Assembly (NCBI GenBank): GCA_042854365.1
Contig: AP031437.1
Location: 620,001-684,000 of the forward strand
Length of the DNA: 64,000 nucleotides
From: Anaeromassilibacillus sp001305115
GTDB lineage: Bacteria; Bacillota; Clostridia; Oscillospirales; Acutalibacteraceae
Direction: 5' to 3'
Shown piece by piece: positions 32,176 through 41,266 of this stretch (its first letter is position 1; each line of letters begins with the position of its first letter). The notes below the pieces were generated by a model, which saw nothing but the letters and a program-made list of their open reading frames with translations, was not told the DNA's origin and searched no databases. The translations under genes were made by a program, and so were the position numbers.

Positions 32176-33903
32176 ATGAGGAAGCGGATGATGTTGTGCA
32201 ACATCGCTATCATTATAGTGGGGTTTTGTGCCGCCTTTTTGACGGCAACACTTCTGGTGCAGGGACAATATGAAAAGGAGTTTACCAAGCAGTTGGACAC
32301 GGCCTTGGCGGTGCTGTCCACACAGTCGGAGGCTTTGGAAAATCCGGGAAAGGTGTCCTATGAGCTGGGAGAGGCGCTGAAGGCGGCTGGCCAGCCCATT
32401 CGGATCACCATACTGGACGAAGAGGGCCATGTGTTGGGCGATAGCGAGGATAAGGAGATCACCGAAAATCATGCCAACCGTCCGGAAATTGTGGAAGCAC
32501 GAGAGAAGGGGGTCGGCTACGATACGCGCAGCAGCGCCAGCATGGGAATCCCCTATTATTATGAAGCGCGCCGTGTGGGACAGTATTACCTGCGGGCCGC
32601 ATTGCCGATGGGAGCGTTACAGGATACCATCCGGCAGATGTGGCTGGATGCAGCACTCGGCATGCTGTTTGGGATTGTCATGGTCTGTGTGGCATCCGGC
32701 TTGTTTGTATCGTGGATTGGAGAGCCGGTCCGGCGGATGAGCCTTGCTGCGCGTCGTTTGGCCGCAGGGGAATACTCCAGCCGGGTTGAGGGAACATTCA
32801 GCGACGAATTTGCTGAACTGGCACAGGCGTTCAACCAGATGGCAGACAGCACAGAACACGCGGTGAGCCTGCTCCGCACCAAACAGGAACAGTTGGAGGG
32901 CGTTTTACAGGGAATGAATGACGGGGTCCTAGCTGTGGATGAGGGGGGCAATGTGCTTTTTCTCAACCAGAGTGCGCGCAGCTTGCTGCACTGCCCCTCC
33001 ATGCAGGCTGGCGATCATTTGGAGGGAAGTCTGGTGCTAACCAAGATTTCCGCACTGTTGAGAGATGCGATGCAGGCTGGAGAGCCGGTCAACGACGAGC
33101 TGACCAATTTGCCTGAGGAGAAACGATATACGGTCTATGCTGCCCCAATGGAGGCCCAACCCACCGGAGCGGCGCTGGCAGTGGTTTCCGATGTGACGCG
33201 TATCCGTCGGCTGGAACAGCTGCGCAGTGAGTTTGTCTCCAATGTGACCCATGAATTAAAAACACCGTTGACCTCCATTCGCGGGAGTATCGAGCTTCTC
33301 AAAAGCGCAGACCGCGATGAGGAAACGCGCCGGTATTTTTACGATGTATTGGACATTGAAACCGAACGTCTGACCCACCTGATCGATGACCTTTTGGTTC
33401 TCTCACAGATTGAAAACGCCAAAGAAGATCCATCTATGCGCCCGTGCAATGTCAAGGAGGCATTGGAACATTGTGTAGAGAGGGCAAAATCGTTGGGGCA
33501 GGAGAACCACATTCGCATGCATATTGACGCCGATTCGGAGCTCTTTGTCGCCTGTACGCCAACGCGTCTACAACAGCTCTTTGGCAACCTGATTGACAAT
33601 GCTGTCAAATACAATGTAAAGGATGGAAGCGTGTTTATCACGGCACAGCGGCAGCGGCAGACCGCCGTGGTGCGAGTCAAGGATACGGGGATTGGGATTG
33701 CGAAGGAGCATTTCCCACGTTTATTTGAACGATTTTATCGTGTGGATACCAGCCGTTCTCGTGAGATTGGAGGAACGGGGCTGGGACTTTCGATTGTCAA
33801 GCATCTGGTAGCGCTGTATGGTGGAGAAATCGGTGTGGAGAGTGAGCCCGGAAAGGGGACGACGTTTACGGTTTGTCTACCCTTGGCGCCGAAAGAAAAA
33901 TAA
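32176..33903 (+). CDS. phoR: Phosphate sensor histidine kinase PhoR
   Basis: A 575-residue membrane kinase. It has a membrane span at residues ~8-28, an extracytoplasmic sensor region (~29-155), a second span (~158-180), a HAMP linker (~182-235), a PAS-like domain (~240-340), then HisKA with His359 in VTHELKTPLTSIRG and a HATPase domain with LIDNAVKYN (N box), DTGIGIAKEHFPRLFERFYR (G1/F) and GTGLGLSIVKHL (G2). The start at 32176 follows GAGAGGGG. The arrangement matches PhoR of Firmicutes. Confidence 0.92.
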   Translation: MRKRMMLCNIAIIIVGFCAAFLTATLLVQGQYEKEFTKQLDTALAVLSTQSEALENPGKVSYELGEALKAAGQPIRITILDEEGHVLGDSEDKEITENHANRPEIVEAREKGVGYDTRSSASMGIPYYYEARRVGQYYLRAALPMGALQDTIRQMWLDAALGMLFGIVMVCVASGLFVSWIGEPVRRMSLAARRLAAGEYSSRVEGTFSDEFAELAQAFNQMADSTEHAVSLLRTKQEQLEGVLQGMNDGVLAVDEGGNVLFLNQSARSLLHCPSMQAGDHLEGSLVLTKISALLRDAMQAGEPVNDELTNLPEEKRYTVYAAPMEAQPTGAALAVVSDVTRIRRLEQLRSEFVSNVTHELKTPLTSIRGSIELLKSADRDEETRRYFYDVLDIETERLTHLIDDLLVLSQIENAKEDPSMRPCNVKEALEHCVERAKSLGQENHIRMHIDADSELFVACTPTRLQQLFGNLIDNAVKYNVKDGSVFITAQRQRQTAVVRVKDTGIGIAKEHFPRLFERFYRVDTSRSREIGGTGLGLSIVKHLVALYGGEIGVESEPGKGTTFTVCLPLAPKEK

Positions 33904-34055
33904 AAAATTGGATTCTTTACCGGCATATGGATGTGCTTTTGTACTATATCACCAAAAAGCGTTAAAGAAACTGCACAGATTGCTCGAATCCGTATGGCTT
34001 CCACAAAAAGCAGGTTGCAATTCGACACAAAAAGAGTTAAAATAACAAAAAGACA

Positions 34056-34084
34056 ACCGCACCAGAGCTGGACTTTGGTGCGGT
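34056..34084 (+). terminator. Probable terminator of the pst-pho operon
   Basis: A 9-bp stem ACCGCACCA / TGGTGCGGT with an 11-base loop, followed by AAATTTT. The T tract is weak. It lies in the 270-base gap before the first paaK, which otherwise shows no gene. Confidence 0.55.
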
Positions 34085-34172
34085 AAATTTTACAGCATCG
34101 CCTGAAACAAGCAGGATTGTATTTTCCTGACCGTTTTCTGGAGCGGCTGTGGTGTGGAGGTGTACCCGATCC

Positions 34173-35480
34173 ATGTTCTATCAAAAAGACGTGGAAACTA
34201 TGCGCCGTGCAGACATTGAGGCGCTACAGCTGCAAAAGCTGAAGAAAATGGTGGATTACTGCTACAACAATATTCCGTTCTATCATGAGCGCTTACAGGC
34301 AGCCGGGGTGACCGGCGATAAGATAAAAACCCTTTCGGATATTCAGTATATCCCCTTTACAACAAAGGACGATATCCGCGATAATTACCCCTTTGGCATG
34401 ATGGCGTGCCCGATGAAAGATGTCGTGCGTATTCATGCGTCGTCAGGGACCACAGGAAAGCCTACAGTCGGCGTGTATACCCAGAAGGATATTGACACTT
34501 GGGCAGAGTTGATTGCCCGTATCGGTGCGGCATCCGGTGTGACGAATGAGGATATTATCCAGATTTCGTTTGGGTATGGGCTGTTTACCGGGGCGCTTGG
34601 CCTGCACTATGGCTTGGAAAGGTTGGGTGCAACGGTCATTCCGGCCTCTTCTGGAAATACACAGAAACAGCTGATGATGTTCCGTGATTTTGGCGTTACA
34701 GGGTTGGTAGCAACTCCTTCTTATGCGCTCTATCTGGGCGAAATGGTGAAGGAGTCCCCATATCCGTCCAGCGCTTACAAGCTTCGCATTGGCTTGTTGG
34801 GCTCTGAAGGCTGCACAGAAGAGATGCGTACGCAAATTGAAAAGAATTTACATATGTTTGTGACTGACAACTACGGGATGACAGAGTTGGGAGGTCCGGG
34901 CGTATCTGGCGAGTGCGAACTGCGCTGTGGATTGCATTTCGCAGAGGATCACTTCCTGCCGGAGATTATCGATCAGGATACCTTGGAACATAAAGCGCCG
35001 GGCGAGGTGGGCGAATTGGTGGTGACCACCCTTTCGCGCGAGGGAATGCCAGTTCTGCGTTACCGTACCAAGGACATCACCCGTATCAATTACGAGCCGT
35101 GCGCATGTGGGCGCACACATGCGCGTATGGATAAGGTGATGGGGCGCACAGACGATATGTTGATTATCAAGGGCGTCAATGTGTTCCCTTCCCAGATCGA
35201 AAGTGTTTTGGTGGGAATGGAGCATGTAGGCCCGCATTATCAATTAATCGTGCGCAAAAAGAATTTCTTGGACACTCTGGAAGTCAAAGTCGAACTCAAC
35301 AACGGCGAATTGTTACAGAGCTACGGCGAATTGGAAGCAGTGCAGCATAAGATTCACGACCGCTTAAAGAGTGTCCTTGGACTGGAAACCAAGGTTACCT
35401 TAGCGGAACCCAAGAGTTTGGAGCGTTTCCAGGGCAAGGCAAAGCGCATTCTCGACCTGCGCAATGAACCGGAGGAATAA
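34173..35480 (+). CDS. paaK: Phenylacetate-CoA ligase family enzyme 1
   Basis: A 435-residue AMP-forming acyl-CoA ligase of the PaaK type. The ATP-phosphate loop is HASSGTTGKPTVGVYT (residues ~90-105), with FGYGLFTGALGLHYG (~138-152), DNYGMTELGGPG (~230-241) and YRTKDITRINYEPCACGRTH (~297-316) including the Cys-rich strand, then a C-terminal domain with the catalytic Lys region. GGAGGTG is upstream. It joins an aryl acetate to CoA or, in the reverse direction, makes ATP from aryl-acetyl-CoA. It is the first gene of a cluster with iorAB and a second paaK. Confidence 0.93.
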   Translation: MFYQKDVETMRRADIEALQLQKLKKMVDYCYNNIPFYHERLQAAGVTGDKIKTLSDIQYIPFTTKDDIRDNYPFGMMACPMKDVVRIHASSGTTGKPTVGVYTQKDIDTWAELIARIGAASGVTNEDIIQISFGYGLFTGALGLHYGLERLGATVIPASSGNTQKQLMMFRDFGVTGLVATPSYALYLGEMVKESPYPSSAYKLRIGLLGSEGCTEEMRTQIEKNLHMFVTDNYGMTELGGPGVSGECELRCGLHFAEDHFLPEIIDQDTLEHKAPGEVGELVVTTLSREGMPVLRYRTKDITRINYEPCACGRTHARMDKVMGRTDDMLIIKGVNVFPSQIESVLVGMEHVGPHYQLIVRKKNFLDTLEVKVELNNGELLQSYGELEAVQHKIHDRLKSVLGLETKVTLAEPKSLERFQGKAKRILDLRNEPEE

Positions 35481-35543
35481 CCCCTATCACTGGGAATTCG
35501 TCCGCCGACGTGGCGGATAGGTCTGATATATAGGAGAGGTACA

Positions 35544-37286
35544 ATGAAAAAGTTATTGTTGGGAAATGAAGCGGTCGCGCGCGGCCTGTATGAAGCCGGT
35601 GTGCGGGTGGTGTCCAGCTATCCTGGCACCCCCAGTACGGAGATTACCGAGACAGCGGCTACATACGATGAAATTTACTGCGAGTGGGCGTCAAATGAAA
35701 AGGTTGCGGCAGAGGTGGCAGCGGGCGCAAGTTTTGCCGGGGCGAGATCCTTTTGTGCGCAGAAGCACGTCGGCCTGAATGTCGCCGCAGATCCGCTCTT
35801 TACCATGAGCTATATCGGTGTGAACGGCGGCATGGTGTTCGGTGTAGCGGACGATCCCGGCCTGCATTCCTCCCAGAATGAGCAGGATTCCCGCAATTAT
35901 GCGATTGCAGCCAAACTGCCGATGTTGGAACCCGCCGATTCTGCGGAATGCCGGGATTTTACAAAGCTGGCTTATGAACTTTCGGAGCAGTTTGATACGC
36001 CGGTGATTCTGCGGTTGACGACGCGCGTCGCACACAGCCGCAGCCCGGTGGAGTTACATGAACGCGAAGAGCATGAACTCAAGCCCTACGAGAAGAACCC
36101 TGCCAAAAATGTCATGCTGCCTGCTTTTGCAAAACCGAAACATTATAAAGTAGAGGAGCGCATGCAGGAGCTAGCCGCATGGGCGGATGAGGCGGACATC
36201 AATGTGTTGGAGGACAATCATGCGGAGATTGGTGTGATCGCCTCTGGCGCAGTGTACCAGTATGCGAAAGAAGCGCTGGGAGACACGGTGTCCTATTTGA
36301 AGTTGGGCATGGTGCACCCACTGCCTCTGAAGAAGATCCGAGAGCTGGCTGCAAAAGTCAAGAAGCTCTATGTGATCGAAGAGCTCGACGATGTCATCGA
36401 GTCATTCTGTAAAAAAAATGGAATCGAAGTGCACGGGAAAGATGTGTTCCCGCGCTGTGATGAGTTCTCTCAGAACGTCATCCGCAAATGTATGTTGGGC
36501 AAGGTTCCGGAGAGCAAGAAGGTCGATGTGGAGACGCCGGGACGTCCTCCGGTTATGTGCTGTGGATGTCCGCACAGGGGCTTGTTCTATGCCTTGAAAA
36601 AGGCAAAGGTCTATGTCAGTGGCGACATTGGCTGCTATACCCTTGGAGCGTCGGCTCCGCTGAGCGCGATTGATACCTGTGTGTGCATGGGTGCTTCTGT
36701 TTCCGCTCTGCACGGTTACAACAAGGCGCGCGGAAAAGAGGCCGAGCAGAAGAGCGTGGCGGTGATCGGCGATTCCACCTTTATTCACTCTGGAATTACA
36801 GGATTGATCGATATTGCTTACAACAAGAGCAATTCGGTGGTCATCATCCTTGACAACTCGATCACCGGCATGACGGGCCATCAGCAGAATCCAACTACGG
36901 GATATAATATTAAAGGGGACCCCACTACAGCGGTGGATCTGGAAGCGCTCTGTAAGGCTGTCGGCATCAACCGGGTGCGCGTCTGCGACCCGTACGATCT
37001 CAAAGAGGTGCAGGCGGTTCTCAAAGAGGAGCTTGCAGTAGAGGAGCCCTCTGTCATTATCAGCCGCCGTCCATGTGCGTTGTTGAAATACGTAAAGCAC
37101 AAGCCGTCGCTGGTTGTGGATACCGAAAAGTGTATCGGGTGTAAGGCGTGCTTGGGCATTGGCTGTCCGGCTATCAGTGTGCACGGCGGCAAAGCTGCAA
37201 TTGACCGCACGCAATGTGTGGGGTGCGGCGTATGTACCACTCTGTGCCCGAAGAGTGCGATCACAGAACAGGAGGTACAGGCATGA
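35544..37286 (+). CDS. iorA: Indolepyruvate ferredoxin oxidoreductase, alpha subunit
   Basis: A 580-residue thiamin-diphosphate enzyme. It opens with LLLGNEAVARGLYEAGVRVV and YPGTPSTEI, continues with the central CoA/ferredoxin-oxidoreductase region and a TPP-binding domain with GDSTFIHSGITGLIDIAYN and NSITGMTGHQQNP (~430-470), and ends in two 4Fe-4S clusters (CIGCKACLGIGCPA and CVGCGVCTTLCPK). IorA with IorB oxidises aryl-pyruvates (from Trp, Phe, Tyr) to aryl-acetyl-CoA, reducing ferredoxin. It overlaps iorB by 4 bases. The substrate is assigned by family and by the flanking aryl-CoA ligases. Confidence 0.95.
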   Translation: MKKLLLGNEAVARGLYEAGVRVVSSYPGTPSTEITETAATYDEIYCEWASNEKVAAEVAAGASFAGARSFCAQKHVGLNVAADPLFTMSYIGVNGGMVFGVADDPGLHSSQNEQDSRNYAIAAKLPMLEPADSAECRDFTKLAYELSEQFDTPVILRLTTRVAHSRSPVELHEREEHELKPYEKNPAKNVMLPAFAKPKHYKVEERMQELAAWADEADINVLEDNHAEIGVIASGAVYQYAKEALGDTVSYLKLGMVHPLPLKKIRELAAKVKKLYVIEELDDVIESFCKKNGIEVHGKDVFPRCDEFSQNVIRKCMLGKVPESKKVDVETPGRPPVMCCGCPHRGLFYALKKAKVYVSGDIGCYTLGASAPLSAIDTCVCMGASVSALHGYNKARGKEAEQKSVAVIGDSTFIHSGITGLIDIAYNKSNSVVIILDNSITGMTGHQQNPTTGYNIKGDPTTAVDLEALCKAVGINRVRVCDPYDLKEVQAVLKEELAVEEPSVIISRRPCALLKYVKHKPSLVVDTEKCIGCKACLGIGCPAISVHGGKAAIDRTQCVGCGVCTTLCPKSAITEQEVQA

Positions 37287-37864
37287 GCAACGTAAAAAGT
37301 GTCATGATTGTCGGTGTGGGCGGACAGGGAACGCTCTTGGCGAGCCGTGTTTTGGGCAGCGCCATGTTGAGTCAAGGAGTTGACGTAAAAGTTTCGGAGG
37401 TACACGGAATGAGCCAGCGCGGTGGGTCTGTAGTGACTTACGTGCGCTATGGCGACAAGGTGTATTCACCGATTATCGCACAGGGCGAAGCGGATGTCCT
37501 GCTTGCTTTCGAAGCCCTGGAGGCAGCGCGTTATTTGCCGTGGCTGAAGCCCGATGGTACTGTGATTGTGAATACCCAGCAGATGGACCCAATGCCCGTC
37601 GTCACAGGTGTGGCCGAATATCCCAAGGATATTTTGGGAAAGGTGCAGGAGCAAGGCGTCAAGATGGTTGCTCTGGACGCGCTGGGAATGGCGGAGCAGG
37701 CGGGATCGGCCAAGGCGGTCAATGTGGTTTTGATCGGGGCCATGGCGAAAAAGCTGGATCTGCCCAAGGAGGTCTGGATTGACACAATTCAGGAGACCGT
37801 CCCGCCTAAATTCATCGATATGAACCTCAAGGCGTTCGAGTTGGGGTATAACGCGGACATATAA
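37283..37864 (+). CDS. iorB: Indolepyruvate ferredoxin oxidoreductase, beta subunit
   Basis: A 193-residue gamma-type oxidoreductase subunit. The phrases VGVGGQGTLLASRVLG (residues ~10-25), SEVHGMSQRGGSVVTYVRYG (~39-58) and VYSPII match the IorB family (POR gamma domain). The ATG overlaps the TGA of iorA (ATGA) and follows GGAGGTACAGGC. It completes the heterodimeric IOR complex in the cytoplasm. The following gap of ~140 bases separates it from the second ligase. Confidence 0.95.
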   Translation: MSNVKSVMIVGVGGQGTLLASRVLGSAMLSQGVDVKVSEVHGMSQRGGSVVTYVRYGDKVYSPIIAQGEADVLLAFEALEAARYLPWLKPDGTVIVNTQQMDPMPVVTGVAEYPKDILGKVQEQGVKMVALDALGMAEQAGSAKAVNVVLIGAMAKKLDLPKEVWIDTIQETVPPKFIDMNLKAFELGYNADI

Positions 37865-38006
37865 ACGCAAGAAATGGTGTTGTCCTCGGGACAGAATAAA
37901 CATATTGGGGAACTGATTGGCTCAGGATAAATGTGTAGATATTGCTATGGATTTACACAAAAAGGAAGAGCAATGAAATGAGTTGCAATGGAAAGGGGAT
38001 AGACAA

Positions 38007-39314
38007 ATGCAGGGGAATTACTTCGAGCCGGAGATCGAGTGTGCTTCGCGGGAAGTCATGCATTACATCCAGTCCAAAAAATTGGTGAAAATGGTTGAGC
38101 ATGCCTATAACCATGTGCCGTTGTACAAGAAGCGCTTCGATGAAATCGGGCTGCTGCCGGGGGACATCCAATCGATTGAGGATGTCAAAAAGCTTCCGTT
38201 TACCTACAAGGACGATCTGCGCGATCATTATCCCTTTGGTATGTTTGCCGTGCCAAAGGAGCAGTTGGTTCGTATTCATGCGTCGTCCGGAACAACGGGC
38301 AAACAGACTGTCGTAGGTTATACGAAACACGACATTGATGTATGGGCGCGTAGTGCAGCCCGCAGCATTGTTGCGGTGGGAGGAACGCGTTCAGACTATG
38401 TTCATGTCTCCTATGGATACGGTCTGTTTACCGGCGGCATGGGCCTGCATTATGGAGCGGAAAAATTGGGAGCGACCGCCATTCCTGTTTCGACGGGCAA
38501 TACAAAGCGCCAGGTTCAAATTATGCAGGACTATGGTTCGGATATTTTGTGCTGTACGCCCTCATATGCCATGTATATCGGCGAGACCGTACGCGATATG
38601 GGGATTGACCCCAAAACGCTTAAGCTTCGTGCGGGTATTTTTGGGGCAGAACCCTGGACGGAAGAGATGCGCCGCGAGATCGAGCGCTTGCTTGCGATCC
38701 GCGCATATGACATTTATGGCCTTTCTGAGATTGCCGGTCCCGGCGTGTCCTGTGAATGCCAAATGCAGGCGGGGATGCATGTGAATGAAGACATGTTCTA
38801 TCCAGAGATCATCGATCCGGAGACGGGGGCGCAATTGCCCGATGGAGAGTACGGCGAGCTTGTGTTCACCTGCATCGGCAAGGAAGCACTGCCGCTGATC
38901 CGTTATCGGACAAGGGACATCTGTACGTTGAACCACGAGGTGTGCGCCTGCGGACGTACGCTGGTTCGGATGGGCAAGCCGCGCGGCCGTACGGACGACA
39001 TGCTGATTATCCGTGGAATCAATGTATTCCCATCCCAGGTGGAGAGCGTACTCTTGGAGCTGGGAATGGCGCCCAGCTATCAGATTGTTGTGGACCGGAT
39101 CAACAACCTGGATACCATGGAGGTACAGGTCGAGATGACTCCCGACATGTTTGGAGATACGGTTCGCAGTTTGGAAGGCGTCGAACACAAGATTGCCAAC
39201 GCCCTGCAATCTACCCTGAACATCGCAGCGAAGGTCCGCTTGCTTGAACCCAAATCGATCCCGCGTACAGAAGGAAAAGCCAAGCGTGTGATCGACAATC
39301 GGACCAAATTATAA
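38007..39314 (+). CDS. paaK: Phenylacetate-CoA ligase family enzyme 2
   Basis: A 435-residue paralogue of the first ligase in this cluster, same length, with HASSGTTGKQTVVGYTKHDI (~90-109), SYGYGLFTGGMGLHYG, DIYGLSEIAGPG (~231) and YRTRDICTLNHEVCACGRTL. Sequence differences at the substrate pocket (for example AEPWTEEM where copy 1 has SEGCTEEM) suggest a different acid specificity. GAAAGGGGA lies before the start. It is followed 13 bases later by the ACT gene and belongs to the same operon as iorAB or its immediate successor. Confidence 0.93.
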   Translation: MQGNYFEPEIECASREVMHYIQSKKLVKMVEHAYNHVPLYKKRFDEIGLLPGDIQSIEDVKKLPFTYKDDLRDHYPFGMFAVPKEQLVRIHASSGTTGKQTVVGYTKHDIDVWARSAARSIVAVGGTRSDYVHVSYGYGLFTGGMGLHYGAEKLGATAIPVSTGNTKRQVQIMQDYGSDILCCTPSYAMYIGETVRDMGIDPKTLKLRAGIFGAEPWTEEMRREIERLLAIRAYDIYGLSEIAGPGVSCECQMQAGMHVNEDMFYPEIIDPETGAQLPDGEYGELVFTCIGKEALPLIRYRTRDICTLNHEVCACGRTLVRMGKPRGRTDDMLIIRGINVFPSQVESVLLELGMAPSYQIVVDRINNLDTMEVQVEMTPDMFGDTVRSLEGVEHKIANALQSTLNIAAKVRLLEPKSIPRTEGKAKRVIDNRTKL

Positions 39315-39327
39315 AGGAGGAATCGGT

Positions 39328-39759
39328 ATGCAGATCCAGCAGATTTCAATTTTTGTGGAAAATAAGTCCGGCCGCCTTGCGGAGATCACAGAGGCGCTTG
39401 CCGCAGCAAAGGTGGATATTCGCGCCGTTTCCATTGCGGATACCAGCGATTTCGGCATTTTGCGCTTGATCGTTGATAAGCCGAAAGAGGCAGTGGAGGC
39501 TCTAAAGGCAGCAGGTCTGACGGCTTCCCTCACCAGTGTCATTGCGATGGGAATCGACGACCAGCCAGGCGAGTTTGCCAAGGCGCTGCGCGTATTGGCG
39601 GACAATAAAATTGGCGTGGAATATATGTATGCCTTTATCAGCCGTGAGCACGGTAAAGCGTTTGTCATTCTCCGTGTAGATGACAGTGAACGCGCAGTTG
39701 CAGTGCTCAAGGAGCATCAAATCACCATCCTGAGCGCGGAAGAAATCTACGGAATGTAA
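39328..39759 (+). CDS. Tandem ACT domain amino-acid sensor protein
   Basis: A 143-residue protein made of two ACT domains (~1-70 and ~72-143). Each has the beta-alpha-beta-beta-alpha-beta pattern, with ISIFVENKSGRLAEITEALA and VIAMGIDDQPGEFAKALRVLA as the ligand-site strands and turns. Stand-alone double-ACT proteins next to paaK/ior genes are common in anaerobes and are thought to bind amino acids. Here aromatic amino acids would be natural ligands, but that is inference. AAAGGAGG precedes the start; a terminator follows. Confidence 0.92.
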   Translation: MQIQQISIFVENKSGRLAEITEALAAAKVDIRAVSIADTSDFGILRLIVDKPKEAVEALKAAGLTASLTSVIAMGIDDQPGEFAKALRVLADNKIGVEYMYAFISREHGKAFVILRVDDSERAVAVLKEHQITILSAEEIYGM

Positions 39760-39787
39760 TGTAGAACGATTTTATACAAATTGGAGC

Positions 39788-39815
39788 GGACGGGAAGGCC
39801 TTTCCCGTCCGTTTT
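39788..39815 (+). terminator. Terminator of the paaK-ior-ACT cluster
   Basis: A GGACGGGAA / TTTCCCGTCC stem with a short loop followed by GTTTTTG. Confidence 0.85.
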
Positions 39816-39910
39816 TGTTTCATAAGAAGGTAGAAGATTTGGGAACAAAATGGGAATATTATCAGAGAAATCTTCGGCCAAGTGGACATGTTTGTTTTTA
39901 AGGGAGGATC

Positions 39911-40705
39911 ATGATGTATTGGAATCCAGAGCAGTATTTACAGTTTGAAAAAGAACGCACCCAGCCTGCCATCGATTTAGCCAACCGAATCCCACAAAAA
40001 GCCGTGGATCGGGTTTTGGATGTGGGATGCGGTCCAGGAAATAGTACAAAAGTGCTCGCGGAACGGCTTCCCGGCGCACGTGTTTTAGGGATTGACCGTT
40101 CTTTGGAGATGATTGAGGTGGCAAAAGAGCAGCACCCTGCATTGCAATTTATACAGTGGGATGCATCCCAGGACTTGGAAGGCTTGGGACCCTCATTCGA
40201 TGTGATTTTTTCCAATGCCTGCATTCAGTGGATTCCCGATCATCCAGCCTTGTTGGGGCGGTTTATGGACAGGTTAAATCCTGGTGGAATATTGGCAGTA
40301 CAGGTTCCGATGAACAATCGAGAGCCGATTCATCAGATTATACAGGAATGTATATCCAGCCCACGATGGAAATCCTTTTTCCCGGAGACGCGCGTCTTTT
40401 TCCAGCTGCAACCGGAGGAGTATGCGGCTATACTGGCCGGTTGGACAGACCAATATACCCTGTGGGAGACTGTATATTATCACCGCATGCCCTCACACCG
40501 TTCCATTTTGGAATGGTATCGTGGAACCGGGTTGCGGCCATACCTACAAGTTTTGCCCGCCCGTGAGGCTGAACAGTTGGAATTGGAAATTTTGGCCCGG
40601 CTGGAAGAATGCTATCCCAAACAAAAAAACGGGGAGATTTTGTTTCGTTTTCCAAGGCTCTTCTTCCTAGCACAGAAACCGCATATAAGTTCTCATGAAG
40701 AATAA
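39911..40705 (+). CDS. Class I SAM methyltransferase, trans-aconitate methyltransferase-like
   Basis: A 264-residue methyltransferase. The SAM-binding site is VLDVGCGPGNSTKVLAERLP (residues ~36-55) with acidic post-II residue in GIDRSLEMIEVA, and FSNACIQWIPDHP (~100-112) is a typical Tam-family phrase. The N-terminus (MYWNPEQYLQFEKERTQPA) also matches Tam. Tam methylates trans-aconitate to remove an inhibitor of the citrate cycle; the exact substrate here is not proven. AGGGAGGATC precedes two tandem ATGs. It is a single-gene unit with a terminator behind it. Confidence 0.85.
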   Translation: MMYWNPEQYLQFEKERTQPAIDLANRIPQKAVDRVLDVGCGPGNSTKVLAERLPGARVLGIDRSLEMIEVAKEQHPALQFIQWDASQDLEGLGPSFDVIFSNACIQWIPDHPALLGRFMDRLNPGGILAVQVPMNNREPIHQIIQECISSPRWKSFFPETRVFFQLQPEEYAAILAGWTDQYTLWETVYYHRMPSHRSILEWYRGTGLRPYLQVLPAREAEQLELEILARLEECYPKQKNGEILFRFPRLFFLAQKPHISSHEE

Positions 40706-40819
40706 TTATCTTTATAGATGGCATGCCACTTGCTCCATACTGTAATCGACTAAAAGAGTGATAAAATTTTTATTGGTATGCAAAACATCAAACAATTTTT
40801 ACGATTGAAACCATGATAG

Positions 40820-40856
40820 AATGGAGGGAGCGGCCCAGATACCACTCCCTCCATTT
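40820..40856 (+). terminator. Terminator, 115 bases downstream of the methyltransferase gene
   Basis: Stem AATGGAGGGAG / CTCCCTCCATT, 13-base loop, then TTTCT. Confidence 0.75.
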
Positions 40857-41266
40857 TCTATGATAAGCTGTCGCAAAAAGGGAATCTCTCGGCGGTAGGA
40901 GGGGGATAAGTGGGCTTTCGATCGAGAACGAAGAGGGAAATGGACAACGATCTACTCACCCCAGAGTGCTTCTGTTGGCGCATGAAATGCCCCTTTGCAG
41001 GTTGTGGGGCAAGTTGAAGAAGATTTCGTGCCATTTTTGAAAAAGGTATATTGGCATGAGGTCCTTACAGGGTTTGTGAAATCTTCATTTGGGAGAATTC
41101 CAAGAGGCTGTAACGTTCTTTTTCGTATGGAAGATCGATTTTTTAGGAGAAACACTCGCAATGCTTTTGAAAAGTACGGCTTGTGCCGGAGAATGAGATT
41201 ACAATTTTACTATGTAATAGTATTTTGCGTGTTGCTTATAGAAGCATTTTAAAATTCTATGAGAAG
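40857..41266. other. Intergenic region without convincing gene
   Basis: About 410 bases. Open frames exist on both strands (85 and 69 residues), but neither has a good ribosome-binding site or a recognised motif; the sequence may be decayed. It precedes the 3' end of the ABC-F gene. Confidence 0.35.

Noticed and set aside
40995..41252. 85-codon frame on the plus strand
   Set aside because: No translation signal or recognisable domain, and a competing frame on the other strand; judged non-coding or decayed.
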